Shown here: positions 33,888 through 45,767 of the stretch, in pieces
Numbering within the stretch: position 1 is the first letter of the stretch
How the letters are laid out: each line of letters begins with the position of its first letter
NCBI GenBank assembly: GCA_963995505.1
Contig: OZ023181.1
Location: forward strand, 1,773,487-1,837,486
Length of the DNA stretch: 64,000 nt
Reading direction: 5' to 3'
From: Hypericum androsaemum
Taxonomy: Eukaryota > Streptophyta > Magnoliopsida > Malpighiales > Hypericaceae
The notes under the pieces: generated by a model
Told to the model about the DNA's origin: nothing
Database searches by the model: none
Seen by the model: only the letters and a program-made list of their open reading frames with translations
Program-made: the position numbers and the translations under genes

Positions 33888-35081
33888 ATGGCCACCAAAG
33901 CAAGTTCAAGCCGCCGAGGTTGGAAAACACCCGCTCCTAAACGCAGGAATGGAGCGACTGGTCCGAACCCTCCGCCACCTCCTCCGTCTCCACCGCGTGA
34001 AGACTTGGTTGCCCAATTCGGGGCGCCCTTCAAGATATATTCTGCGCACGAGGGCGACAGGTATACCTCTTTCCGAAAACTTGATCAATTCCCGCATGCA
34101 GCTATTAATTGGATTCATATGAGCACCTTAGGAATTGATGTGAAGCTGAAGGCCGCAATGAAACATTTGGGTTGGGAAACATTTGCAAATAATCAAATTC
34201 CCACTTGTCTGCATCTGACACTTGAATTTTACTGCACTTTGAACATAGCTGAGGACAACTCGTCCTTCACTGCTCGTTTATTTGGTAAATCCATTAAGGC
34301 AGATGAAGATGTCATGATCAAAATTTTAGGCCTTCGTAAGTCGGATGGGAATCAATTAGACTTTCTCACGCATCGGGAAGCAGATAAGGAATGGAAAGCA
34401 CTCACTCGTTTTGACCATTATGTATCCGGTGAAGCACCCTCTAATCTAATCTTTGAACCCTATATTTGTGTGCTTCATCGTTTTATGTGTTTTGCAGTTA
34501 ATGGTCAGTTTGAGGAGAGTAAGGTAACTCGTACTCAACTGTACACCATTCATTGCATGCGAACCAAGAAACGATTTAGCACTTTTGCCTTATTAATGTC
34601 TGTGCTTCGTCGAACCATCACCCCTCCGCGAACGAGGTATCTATATCTTGGACATGTTGTTTCACTGCTCGCAGAGCACTTCTTTCCTGATGAATTTACA
34701 GATTACAAAGGTCCCATGCGAGATTTGTACTACATGGACATACAACGTCTGTGCTCCTATCAACTCCTTAACAAGATCAGGCAGAATGGTCAAGATGTGT
34801 ACTCGTTCAAGGCTTGGGAGGACCGCAAAACTGTCAAAGACCGCCTCAAGGCTGATGCGACGACCAGGGTGCCGGCACACCAAGTTGAACTTAATGAGCT
34901 TGCAGATCGTGTAGCTGCCATCGATGTGCGAGTGCAAGAGCTGGCAACTACAAATGCAGCCTATTGGGAACGGCAAAACGAATACAACGCTCGTATGGAG
35001 GCAGCGCAACAAGCTCAATTTGAGTGGATGCGTTCTCATTACAACATCCCACCACCGCCACCCTCTCCAACTCAAGACTAA
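33888..35081 (+). CDS. Athila third ORF (env-position, ATHILA ORF1-like protein)
   Basis: Starting at the ATG at 33888 (MATKASSSRRGWKTP) the protein is 397 aa; the frame is open upstream to 33087 but that part is repetitive leader. A basic/Pro-rich N-terminus (PPPPPPSPP) leads to a conserved middle (DRYTSFRKLDQFPHAAINW..., HLTLEFYCTL, RYLYLGHVVSLLAEHFFPDEF) of the kind found in Athila ORF1/plant transposon-associated domains. A C-terminal coiled coil (ELADRVAAIDVRVQELA) ends in PPPPPSPTQD. It occupies the env-like position, but I see no signal peptide or hydrophobic transmembrane segment, so an envelope role is not supported by the sequence. Its function is unknown. Confidence 0.85.
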   Translation: MATKASSSRRGWKTPAPKRRNGATGPNPPPPPPSPPREDLVAQFGAPFKIYSAHEGDRYTSFRKLDQFPHAAINWIHMSTLGIDVKLKAAMKHLGWETFANNQIPTCLHLTLEFYCTLNIAEDNSSFTARLFGKSIKADEDVMIKILGLRKSDGNQLDFLTHREADKEWKALTRFDHYVSGEAPSNLIFEPYICVLHRFMCFAVNGQFEESKVTRTQLYTIHCMRTKKRFSTFALLMSVLRRTITPPRTRYLYLGHVVSLLAEHFFPDEFTDYKGPMRDLYYMDIQRLCSYQLLNKIRQNGQDVYSFKAWEDRKTVKDRLKADATTRVPAHQVELNELADRVAAIDVRVQELATTNAAYWERQNEYNARMEAAQQAQFEWMRSHYNIPPPPPSPTQD

Positions 35082-36732
35082 GAGCAGTCTCCTAGCACTT
35101 TGTTTTTCTTTAGTTATTTTCTTGTCTTCGTGATGTCTTGAGTTTGCTATATGTCTTTGTGATGTCTTGTTCTTCTTCTTGTTTGTTTGATGTCCATGCT
35201 TAGTTCTTATTGCGTTTGTTAGTATAGCTTAATAGTTTAGATGTCTATGTGCTCCATACACCTTGAGGGCAAGGTGTTATTCAAGTGTGGGGGTGTGATT
35301 CCACTTAGGAATCCTTTGTGTGTTAGGTCAGATATGTCTTGTTTAGGCAATGTTTTGGCATGATTCTTTCAAAAATTTGACCCCCTTCAAAATTCTTTAA
35401 CTTGTGTTAGAAGATTACCACACATCTAGTTAGGAAATGAACTCGAGCACAAGGCCTAAGAACTTGTTGAAACCTCACCCTCGGTTGTTTAGACTAGTAG
35501 TCTCACTATGTAGATTAGACTAGAGGGTTGATGAGTGACATTGTGAGGAACTTTGAGCCGAAGGAGGAGACAACCGTCTTCATTTATTCATGAGGTGCCT
35601 ACATGAGTTCGGGTGATCGAGGTATCCTACTAGTACTTGACATGGTCTTGGTTGTGTGGCGTTAGTGAATGACGGGGGCTAATCCTTTGAAATTGAGCCT
35701 AGAGCTTTAGAGCCAAGAACCTTTATATCCATTGCTTTAACCCATTGAGCCGAGCCATTCATTGATCATACTATATGTATACCAACTTGAAGCCTTACAT
35801 CCACCATCCTCCCGACCTTTGGTCATCCGATCCGAGGACGCATAAGTTTACACTTTTTGGGAAATGAGATGTATTGGGTTTAGTTGGTAGCTTAGTGTTC
35901 TTATAGGTTAATTCATTGGGAATTTGGGTAATTGAGAGGCCATACAAAGAAGCCGAGTTTTTGCCTAGAAAATGCCAAGTTTGTGTTTGTTGAAAAGAAA
36001 GAAAGAAAAAAAAAAGAAAGAAAGAAAAGAAAAAAAAAGAAAAGAAAAGAAAAAGATGAAAAAGAAAAGAAAAAAAGAAAGAAAGAAAGGGAAGTGAAGG
36101 TTGAATAAGGCATTAATAATCGGCATAACTCGTGCTACACGGTCTTAGGAAATGGGTGAATTTTGAGTGTGTGCTTTAATTATTTATGGTGAGGATGTTT
36201 AGAATAGACGAGTGACTAGAATGCTTTGGCAACAAGTCCTCGGATTGGGTGGTTTAACTACTATCCATATATATTATCTCACCAATACCTTAGCCCCATT
36301 ACAACCCGATTGAAAGCCCCCTGTTCACGAGCGACCACACGACTTTGAGACACTGTTGAGTAGGACGTAGGATATTTTGAAAGACTTCGGTCATGTACGC
36401 GAGAGATAGGAAGTTGGCTACTTACAAATCGTGAGCTAAAAATTTCCGATCCTCTGAGTGGTTAACCTTCTAGTGTCTTTTACATAGTGATAACACTTGA
36501 TTAAACCACCGAGTGATGAGGTGTCTACCGGGTCTTACTCTTTGTGTTTGGGTTGATGAACTGGCTAGGTAGTGGGGTGGACTTTTGATGTGAGTTTGAG
36601 ATTTTGAGGGGAGTCAATTTGTGAATTAATCATGCCTAGTCTTGTCCTTATCATGTTTTCTTTCTTATGTGATTGTGATTATGTTTGTATGAGTATTGCT
36701 TGAGGACAAGCAATGATTCAAGTGTGGGGGTG
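35082..36732 (+). other. Athila 3' non-coding region with two polypurine-tract-like motifs
   Basis: Non-coding. Near its left end (35262-35300) it has CTTGAGGGCAAGG... TCAAGTGTGGGGGTGTGAT, and at its right end (36699-36737) CTTGAGGACAAGC... TCAAGTGTGGGGGTGTGAT, the true 3' polypurine tract abutting the LTR. Between them is a GA-rich low-complexity run (35994-36090). No ORF of note; the minus-strand ORF over the GA run is low-complexity. Confidence 0.75.
36721..36732 (+). promoter_or_regulatory. 3' polypurine tract
   Basis: AGTGTGGGGGTG directly abuts the TGATGAG start of the 3' LTR, as required for plus-strand priming. Confidence 0.8.
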
Positions 36733-38205
36733 TGATGAGTGTGAAAACACTCTATCATCTATGTATGTTTTAGTGTCGATTTTCCATTATTTCTAGTGTT
36801 GTTGTGTGTTATTTATCATTGTATTGTTATATATCGTGCTTTGAACGTTTTAGTATAGTTCGTGTGATTTTCATTACGTTTTGTTCATGTTTATTACTAG
36901 GAGACTATGTGGTAATGCAAGGAGGATTTTGGTGCACTTTATAGCGTGTCATAGGCGTGCGGATCAGCCGGGACGATTGGCGTTTTACGAGACCCAAGAA
37001 AGCGTGGAGCAAAACTGACCCCTTGCAACTCAAATGCCGATAACTTTCTAATCCGAAGTCCAATAGAGGCAAGCAAGGTGGCACTGGAAAGAAGACATCC
37101 GGAGCTACAACTTTGTCTTCATGGACTTCTTCAGATTCGGAGTCCAAGTGGGAGGAAAATCGCGTCCAAAGTTGACCTTCGAATCTGCCAACAAATCTGA
37201 CGAGTGGGCCAAATTTGAAGACTTGTTTTGGGCCCATTTTGGGCTTTAACTATAATTTCGTGGCTGAGACATTTTGGGGGTAAAATTTTGTATATAAGCC
37301 TTTGCTTAGATATTTTAGAGAGATTAGATATTTTGGAAGGATAATTAGATATTTTTGGTAAGAACTCTCCACTAACTCTTAGTTTTGGAAGAGAACTTGG
37401 CTCACCATTGTTGGAGTTTGTAGAGAACTTGAAGGAGAACTTTTGGAAGCTTGAAGATCATCTTGAGATTTCTCTAACCCTCTCTTTTATGTTTATGCTT
37501 TACTTGCTTCATTTAATGGATGTGTTTAGTTGTGTAGTTGATATGTGTGAGTAGTTGTTTAGTGGGTTTGGTGCCTTGATGGCATCTATTTAGCCAATGG
37601 TTTAGTGGGGTTAAAATGCTAAGGTTTATGAACTAGTTAATGAGTTTAATGCTTATTCTTGATTGATCACCTTGATTATGAACATGGTTAATGTTAATCG
37701 CCGAGAGGGGTTAGGATTAACGGACCATTTAACTAGTTGAGGAGACACCTATTGATGAGAGATCACCTTAGGTGACTAGTTGTCCAAAGGATGGTGATTA
37801 TAGTTGGTGTTTAGTTAGATTAGATGGCTAATTTGTCGCGAGAGCGTGGTTAGTTCATCTAAGTCTAGTTAAGAATCGATTTAGACTAGTTTGTCGCGAG
37901 AGCGTTGATTAGTTGCCTTCGAAATATCCGGACCATATCATGAACTTAATAAACCCCATATGCCATTTGGTTATTTAGTTTGTCATTGGTACCTTGCCCA
38001 CTCTTATTTTATTTGTAAAATCATCTTATTTAGTAGTAGTGTTATTTCGACTAATAGATTGTGTGTTTAGACTTGACAAAACCTTCTCGTTTAGTCCTAG
38101 ACTAGTGGTGAAGTAGAGTTTGCGGCCTAGAACTTAGTCCTTGTGGGACGACATTCCCTTACTTACTCTTTATTGCAAGGGGGGGGTGAAAAATCCTTCC
38201 TTTCA
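36733..38205 (+). repeat. 3' LTR of the Athila element
   Basis: 1473 bp, nearly identical to 25948-27421. Differences seen by eye: two substitutions near 37065-37073, one G fewer in the GGGGG run near 37275, C to T near 37287, and C to T near 37925. It contains the matching TATA-like motif and hairpin. Confidence 0.95.
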
Positions 38206-38210
38206 ACAAG
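38206..38210. repeat. Target-site duplication ACAAG, right
   Basis: Identical to 25943-25947; it lies directly after the CA end of the 3' LTR and inside the LINE coding remnant. Confidence 0.95.
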
Positions 38211-39940
38211 TATCTTGGATTGCCCTCTTTCTGGGGTCAATCCAAGAGAGATGCTTTGGAGTTCATCTATGACAAAATTTGAAGCAAGATAGTGGGTTGG
38301 AAACAGAAACTCCTCTCTATGGTAGGAAGGGATGTTTTATAATTAAAGTTGTTTTATCATCTTTTCCATACTTTTTTTTGAAAGGAAGATAAATTTATCA
38401 TCTTTTCCATGCTATTTGATGCAATGCTTGAATCTTCCTAGTTCTTTCTGTTCTAAGATCAATAGCATTATTGCTAGATTCTGGTGGTCTGGGGACGTTG
38501 AGGATAGGACGATTCATTAGTTGAGCTGGGATAAATTGACTGTTTCTAAAAGTTCGAGTGGTTTAGGGTTTAAGGACGTGAATATTTTTAACGTGGCATT
38601 ATTTGCTAAACAGGTCTGGAGACTTCTCAATAAACCTAATTCTCTGTGCTTTAGATTGCTGAAAGGTCTCTACTTTCTCACATTCAGACCTTCTCGATGC
38701 TACTAAGGGGCATAGACCCTCCTGGGTCTGGTGCAGCTTATTCGAGGGCAAGTTTGCATTGTTAGATGGTATGCTCCTTAAGATTGGGAACAGTAGAGAT
38801 ATCAATATTTGGAAGGACCAATGGGTCCCTGATGCTAGAATTGGTGTGAGAAATTCACAGTCTATGCCTTTTGATATTGTTGCTGATCTTATTTGTTCAC
38901 ACACTAGAACCTGGAAACTAGACATCTTGCAAAATTTGTTCTCTTTTTCAGAAATGCAGGTCATACTAAGATCAGAATTGGTAGGATTGACTGCCGTGAT
39001 AAAAGGATTTGGAAGCATGCTTTGGATGGCATATACACTATTAAAAAGATATCGGTATTTGAAGGCTAATTCAGCACTTTGCAATATCGTCGGGAGCAGT
39101 GGCCTCGATCCTGTTCTATTCAATCTTGGAATTTGGAACAAGATTTGGAAGCTGGGTATCCCTCTCAAGTTAAAGCATTTTATCTGGAGGGTTGTCTAGA
39201 ATGGAATATCCACTGCTAGTAATCTGTGTAGAAAGAATATGTCTAGATCTGCCCTTTGTGCTGTGTGTTTTGCGACTGATGAAACCATTAATCATCTGCT
39301 TTTTGAGTGTGCTCATGCTAGAGCCACTTGGTTTCTTTGCCATTTAGGTTATAGATTTAACTCCATTACTCATCTCATCCTACATTTTAGTTTGGTTAGC
39401 TAACACTTTTGATATGCTAAAACTTTCCGATACTAAGCATCTTGTCCATATTGTCTTGTTTATTTGCTGGGGTATTTAGCTTGCAAGGAACAAAATGTTT
39501 TTTTGACAAGGTTGTGCCAATTTCGCAGCAAACTGCTACTCTGGCTAACTTAATTTTGTTGGAATTTGGGCAGGATAATCATGCTGCTGCTGAGAGGAAC
39601 ATGGATGCATATGGTGGGATTGCTTCTGTCCAGGAATTGAACCAGCCTTTATGGACCGCACCCTTGGTTGGGAGATGAAGGTCAATTGTGATGCCTCCTG
39701 GTTAGACACAATGTCATATGCCATAGTTGCTACAATTCTTAGAGATCAATGTGGCCTACTTGTTGCGAGTCAAACTAAGCTTGTTCTGACCTTTTCTTCA
39801 CTGGAGGCGGAGCTTCTTGCAATCCAGTTTGCTGTTGCCCTTTGCTGATGCTAAATGCTCAGCCTTCAGCACGACCCTGAAGTTTGATTGCCTTGTTGCT
39901 GTCCTTGTTATTCAATCCGAGTCTGATTTCCATTTCTGAT
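38211..39940 (+). pseudogene. LINE right fragment: RT tail, zinc-binding and RNase H region
   Basis: It continues the LINE broken at 25942: right after the duplication the reading continues with YLGLPSFWG, the conserved motif that follows the catalytic boxes in plant LINE RT. Further on are GMLLKIGNSRDINIWKDQWV (38759 onward), the zf-RVT-like FECAHARATWFLC (about 39305), and an RNase H-like KVNCDASWLDTMSYAIVATI...LEAELLAIQFA (39680-39848). Many frameshifts and stops make it a pseudogene. A 16-bp direct repeat TTATCATCTTTTCCAT (38345-38360 and 38395-38410) brackets a small insertion. Confidence 0.85.
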
Positions 39941-42900
39941 GAACGACTAGACCCTTTTTGTCTTGCATTGAATACCTAACAGTAACTTTCTTATGACGTT
40001 GCCTGATTTTAGTTTCTAATGTGGTGGTTGTGAATTGTGGGATAATATTATAGATGGTTTTGTCTGTTGCAAGTTGGTCTAATTATAAGGGTATTTATGT
40101 AAAGTAGCAAATTGATTCCCAAAATTTAACTTATGGTTCCAAACAAGAAAATGAGAAATAAATTTTTTTCTATTACCATTAGAAATCAAAAATAGAATTC
40201 TTTTTCGGAAGGAATTAGTTCCAAACAGTCTGTAATAGATGACCCGAGGCGACACGGAGAGAAAAACCAACACAGGAGAGTTTGAAGGAAAAATTCTGGC
40301 ACGACATCAACACTCGCATCTACATCAGTTGCAAGTTCAACAAGTGCTGGAAGTTAAATAATAGGTTTTTGGCACTTTTGAGAAGTATGTTGAATAGACT
40401 ATTTTTATACATTTGGAATATATGCTGCAGAGTAAATATGCAAAGATGTTTTGGATTGCTTGATGCATAGCAGATAGACTATTTTTTCATTTGGAATACT
40501 TTCGATTTGGAATGAATATTTTGCACTAGAATGTGTCAATTCAAGAACTTTTCAAAGCAGCTTAAAAAAGAGATGTTTAGATGTTAATAGCCTAACTTTA
40601 CCAATCGCTCGTAAGAAAATGAAAAGGAGAAAAACAGGAAACAAAAAAGTGAAAAGATATGTTTAAACGTAAGGAAAGAGGTTTAGTTATGTGATTTTTA
40701 AGTTAATTTGACTAATTTGGCCACGTCATCAAGTTATTGCCATGTCAATATTGCCACGTCATCTCTAGTCACCAACAAGTTAGATTTATTTAAATAGAGG
40801 GTACTTTATTGAGTGTTTATTAAACAGGAGATGCAAAGTATCTATATCTTATAATAGAAGATAATAAAGTATCTTTATTCAAAAAAAATAACTTAGGGAA
40901 GGAGACGATGACCATTAATCGCCTCAAGGATTTGGCCCCTTTTGTGATTTTTTAATTCAATTTTGGACTACAAAAGTCAATGCACTTTTTTTAATATATG
41001 TATATATAATCGATTAATGTCAGATTCAATTTAAATGTCAATTATCTCAATGGTATCTGTTATATGGGTAAGTTCTGAACTCAAGATCTATTTAATTAAA
41101 TCCATTTAAGACAACCGAAGACCTCCTTTCTTTTACCTCCCGGAGTCCTTTTGTGTATAATAATTTACTCATGAACTGGTTTTTGGTAGGAATCACATGC
41201 TACCCGAAACTTACTTGAGATTTTATTTCAAATTTTAGCTGGTTCGGATCACACACGGCGACAGTATTTTTCCTATCAAGTTTCAACACAACTATTTTCT
41301 TAGGATTTGAATTCAAATTTTTTTTATTAAGTTAAAACGATATTTTACCAGTTGATATACATACTCATTGCCACCCATGACAAAAATTAGCATTGAAGTA
41401 AACTGTATGAATCCGCGTTTGTTTCTTAGATGTGGGTCGGAACGTGTTTCTTGATTGCAATGAAATATATGTCCTTTTTTTCCTTTAGGCGAGGTCAGGG
41501 GCCAGCAAATGTACGAACAAAGTGCGGAAAACATAATTTAGAACTGTTTTTAATGGCGGGCCTGTTGCTACTTGCTAGTGTTGTGCTGAGGTGTTTCCCA
41601 ACGGGTGGAAGATTGGTGGTAACCTCCAAGGAGAAATAACATCGTTCTGCCTAGTACTCAAGGAACATAATTTTTTTTAAAGATCGAGGACAACTAATCT
41701 ACTATTCTTTGTTAATTATATATCAATCCACAAGAACAAGTACAATAGAGTAAGTTAACACAACTCAAATCATCTAGATAAATATTCAGTCAGCATGTCT
41801 AACATCGGAACTGATGCAGGAAAATGTGGATAGGAGATCGTGAATCCGTTGATTATTAGAATATCCAAAAAATATGATAGAGTATCGATCCGTTGATTCT
41901 ACGAATATCGAAAAATGACACAGATAATAGGAAAACTCTTATTTTTCAATATCAATATTCAACCAAATAAAATAATTGCGCGTAGGTCCTATTTATATAA
42001 AACTGAAAGAAACCTAATACATATAATTCTACTATAATTAAAATTCCTAATAATAACAATCAAACTATAGATAATTACTAATTTAATATCATTCCTTATC
42101 TCTACCAGGAACTCTCTCACAATTTTGTCTGGAAAAGTTCAAAAGGGTTCTTGGGTTTGGTCAAATTATAGTTATCTAAATTGTATCACCCTAGATCTAC
42201 CGATTTTCTTTCGTTTACGTACTATACCAATTGATCTAGGTAATGAAATCTCCATACCACTTTTCATCAGTTTCAACAATTAGGATTCAAATTGCATATA
42301 ACATTTTTATGCTGCTATTTTTTTTTGAACTATATATTTTTCCAAAATTTAATATTGGTGTTTGTTTGTATCAGCCCTAGCTACTTGTTATCTACAATAT
42401 TGTTCAATAACTATTACCACGCTAACTTTTATTATCTATTATTTACTAGCTGCTATTTTTTTTAATAAGTAGATAGATTTCATATATTGACACCCTGGAG
42501 ATAATAACTGGTGGGCTAATTACACAATGAGTGTAAAAATAAACGACAATAGACTTCTTAAGCAAGATAGTCTATATACCAAAGGACATATTGATGACCT
42601 AATTCCGGATATATATGTTATTTCTCTCTTTTAAATATGGTATCTCTTTAGTTGAATCAACTTAACATATTATCAACTGGCTACATGATATTTATTTGTC
42701 AGATTTATAATGAGCCGACACGTCAAAATAAGCCCATCATCCCTTGTATTGCGGCCTTCAAAAAACGAGAACGTGACTTCCCGTGACCTATAATCTAATT
42801 AACCCACGTCAAGGTTTTATGCCTCCATCCATATGGTGGATCGACAATTAATTATCTGCAACTTGCAAATGGGCAGTGAAATAATATATTAAACACTGCT

Positions 42901-43407
42901 AATAGCGAGAGTAAATATCAACCAATAGAAACTCAGGATGGTACTTTACCACATTTGGTTGTAAAGTTAGTTTTTTATATATAAATCACGTGATATTGAA
43001 GACAAATTTTACATACTAATTTTTTTGAACAAGTAAAATTTTATTTATTAAAAAAAATTATGGTCACGATAGCAAGTAATTAAACTTGTTATCGGTTATA
43101 CACTTTAGTGGTCGTGCGTGCATGTCTCTCATAAAACATTGAGATAATGATCTATCTAAGAAAACTCATTAGATAGAATTGATCTTGATGTTAATACTTG
43201 AATATCTTCCATGATGATCTTCTATTTAATATTGATACGTCTAGCCACCTCGTGTGAAACGAATTTTTCAAGAGGGAAAAGTTAAGTTTCAATTGGGCAG
43301 AACTATAAAATGGTAGCAAGACTGTTATTATCAAAATAAATAAGAGTTTAGAGTTTGTAAAATACCACGTTAATAAAATACTTTATAAAATACTACATTT
43401 AAGAGTT
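39941..43407. other. Intergenic AT-rich region, no gene seen
   Basis: LINE 3' end followed by AT-rich DNA. Around 40715-40800 GCCACGTCATC/GCCATGTCAATATTGCCACGTCATC recurs, a short direct repeat. The ORF at 41430-41639 and others have no recognised domain. Confidence 0.4.
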
Positions 43408-44634
43408 GAGCAAATTACTCTTAAGTTCCTGATCTATAGCAAAATTATCAGTAGGGTTCCTGCCTTTTGAAAACTTATTTTTTCGTCCCTGCTCTTTGAA
43501 TTAATGTTGGTCTTGGGTACCCAGCTAATGTCAGCGATCATTTGTTCATTTTTTTTGTTAAAAAAATGATCTTTATGCCCTTGAAAAAAATCATCTTCAA
43601 TCTTTGAAAATAAGAACATGAACCCAAGAACACAACAAAAAAATAAGATCAAAACTAACAAAAATCCAAGAACAAGAAAGAACAAAAATCTAACAACCCC
43701 AAGCCCTAGTTCTCAACTTACCAAGGAATCCTATGGAGGAGGAAGGAAACTCGGAGCTAAAGGCAGAGCCGATTGTAGGAAATAAAATCGACTTTTTGTC
43801 CCTTTGGCCTGACGATAGATTCATCCACAACCGATCAAGGAATTTGCAATATCAGGCAGTCTCAAACTATCATCAACTGACAATTATAAAAAAAGAACAA
43901 GAAACAAACGACTTTAATTGAAGAAACTAGCCGGAAGCAAGTAAGCAAGCAAGAAAGATGAACTCATAACATTGGAAGGGGCGTCCGTTCCAATCAATTG
44001 GTGGAATATCGTATATATACTCATAACATTGGAAGTCCCTCACGATGGAGTTCTTGGAGTGCCTCACGATGGCAGAGGAGAGGAGCGCTACTCTTCCTGT
44101 GCCCACCACCGGCGAACCCAACTCGTGGTGGAGCCCCTGCCACGGTTTTTTTTATAAGGCCCCTGCCATTGTTCTCCGGCAGGTATCGGGAAAAAAAATT
44201 ATCGATCGAAATTGGGTTCTTCTGCTCATTTTTCCCAAAATGTTGTGTCTATCGATTTCAACCCCGTGGGCTGGATGTTCTTTCGGATTCAGATTTCGTT
44301 AACTGATTTCATGTGCTATGAGTTCACTTGGATTCTGAAATTGATTTCGTTAATGTTCTCTTGGTGTTCATTTGGATTCATTTCGTTGATGCTGCAATTG
44401 ATTTCCAATGATTGAGATGATGGTTTTCCAAAAGTTAAAGAAAAAAATTTTTGTTTTATTTTTTGTGTAAGTGTATAAAGGTCATTTCACGTGACAAAAA
44501 AAATGACAGCTAACTTCAGTCCGGGACCTAGATCAACATTTTTCAAAAAGTAGGAATGGCAAAATAATTTTTTAAAAAACAAGGGCCTTATTGGTAATTT
44601 CGCTATTGATCAGAGATCTGAGTGTAATTTACCC
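43408..44634. mobile_element. Long-TIR element F (MULE-like)
   Basis: Left arm 43408-~43585 begins GAGCAAATTACTCTTAAGTTC; right arm ~44460-44634 ends GTGTAATTTACCC. Inverted matches include the CTGATC motif, AAATTATCAGTAGGG versus the inverse of CCTTATTGGTAATTT, and the ATGATC/AAAGGTCAT block. No target duplication readable. The core holds duplicated segments (ACTCATAACATTGGAAG at about 43963 and 44020; CCTCACGATGG twice) and short ORFs without known domains, perhaps captured sequence. Confidence 0.65.
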
Positions 44635-45762
44635 GTACTCAAACCGTGGGGTTAAACTGCTCCACGGTAGTTATAACTTATAACTTAATTTGTTTTGGTT
44701 GATATGATTTTGCATGCGAATATTCAGTCGATTAATCTAGGTTCGAATTAGGAAGGACACCTGAAAGGTGCAAAACTCTCTCAACAACCATTTAACACTA
44801 TATACATCGTTTCTATCTAGTATTTTAGGTTATTAGATAGTTGAATATCTTCTAATTTTTTAAGGCAAAATTTAGTGCTTACTACAATATTAGTGTAGTG
44901 CATTTATTCACATTTGACAATTTTATTGATACGTAATAACATTTTATGTGTAAAAAAAATACAGTTTTTCTGATAGCTCGAACTTTACTAATTAGTTAAG
45001 TTAGAAATATTTATTTGTCTTCTGATGGTTGTAGTTATAAAGTTAGATTTGGCCTTCTTTAAGTGACAATTGGATTAGGACTTACTTATACTTCAGTTAA
45101 GTTGGTATTGTATACACATTGGAAGCGACTTGTGATTGAGACTAACTAACAGTTAAGCTTTTTGTGGCACAAATGCTTTTCTATTTCAATTGGGTGGTTG
45201 GGTAACTAAGGTCTTAATTATCCTACGCACACATGGCTCTGAGATGACATAGATGTTTCTGTCTCACAAAGAGTTGACACCATTGTTTTTTGGGTGAGTG
45301 TTTGTGATTTGATTTGCTGTGTTCCCTCCCTCCATAATTTAATTGCACTCAATCGGAAGTACAATTTGTTCCTTTGAATTTTTTTTTGGAGAAAAAATCC
45401 TCCTTTTAATTATTGAGCTTAGGGATTGTGATGCGTAGAGTGGAGTAGGGTCGGTTTACTTATCAAAATGAAACCCAAATGAGGTGAACATTTTTGGGAG
45501 GTAGAAAATTTAAATTTTCTCAAAATTATCAACGAAACAAAAATCAGATTCAGTTTATAAAATCATAGATTATGATTTTGCAAGATTCAACGACAATATG
45601 ATGGAGTGGTCAACAAACGTAGGACGTATTTGGTGTAATTATAAGAATATTGGCGACAAAGACTTAAGTTTTACCTAATTTAGTGCATGCATGTCTTTAA
45701 TTATGTATTATATATGTTACTGACGCAGTGCACTCATACACATTCAACTATATATTTTTTGT
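44635..45762. other. Intergenic, no gene seen
   Basis: AT-rich, with no supportable coding or repeat feature beyond homopolymer runs. Confidence 0.4.
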
Positions 45763-45767
45763 TGGTA
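45763..45767. repeat. Target-site duplication TGGTA, left of Cassandra array
   Basis: TGGTA precedes the array; the same five bases follow its last LTR fragment at 46966-46970. Confidence 0.75.

Larger units (their letters stand above)
25948..38205 (+). mobile_element. Athila-lineage Ty3/gypsy LTR retrotransposon, nearly intact
   Basis: A 12,258-bp element with 5' LTR 25948-27421, primer-binding site at 27424, gag, pol (PR-RT-RH-IN), a third ORF in the env-like position, a polypurine tract next to 36733, and 3' LTR 36733-38205. The lineage call rests on pol order, the tRNA-Asp primer site, large LTRs, the DLGAS protease motif and the extra downstream ORF with ATHILA ORF1-like sequence. Reading by eye I counted four substitutions and one 1-bp indel between the LTRs, so insertion was recent. 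It interrupts a LINE. The only visible defect is that gag and pol are in different frames. Confidence 0.95.
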
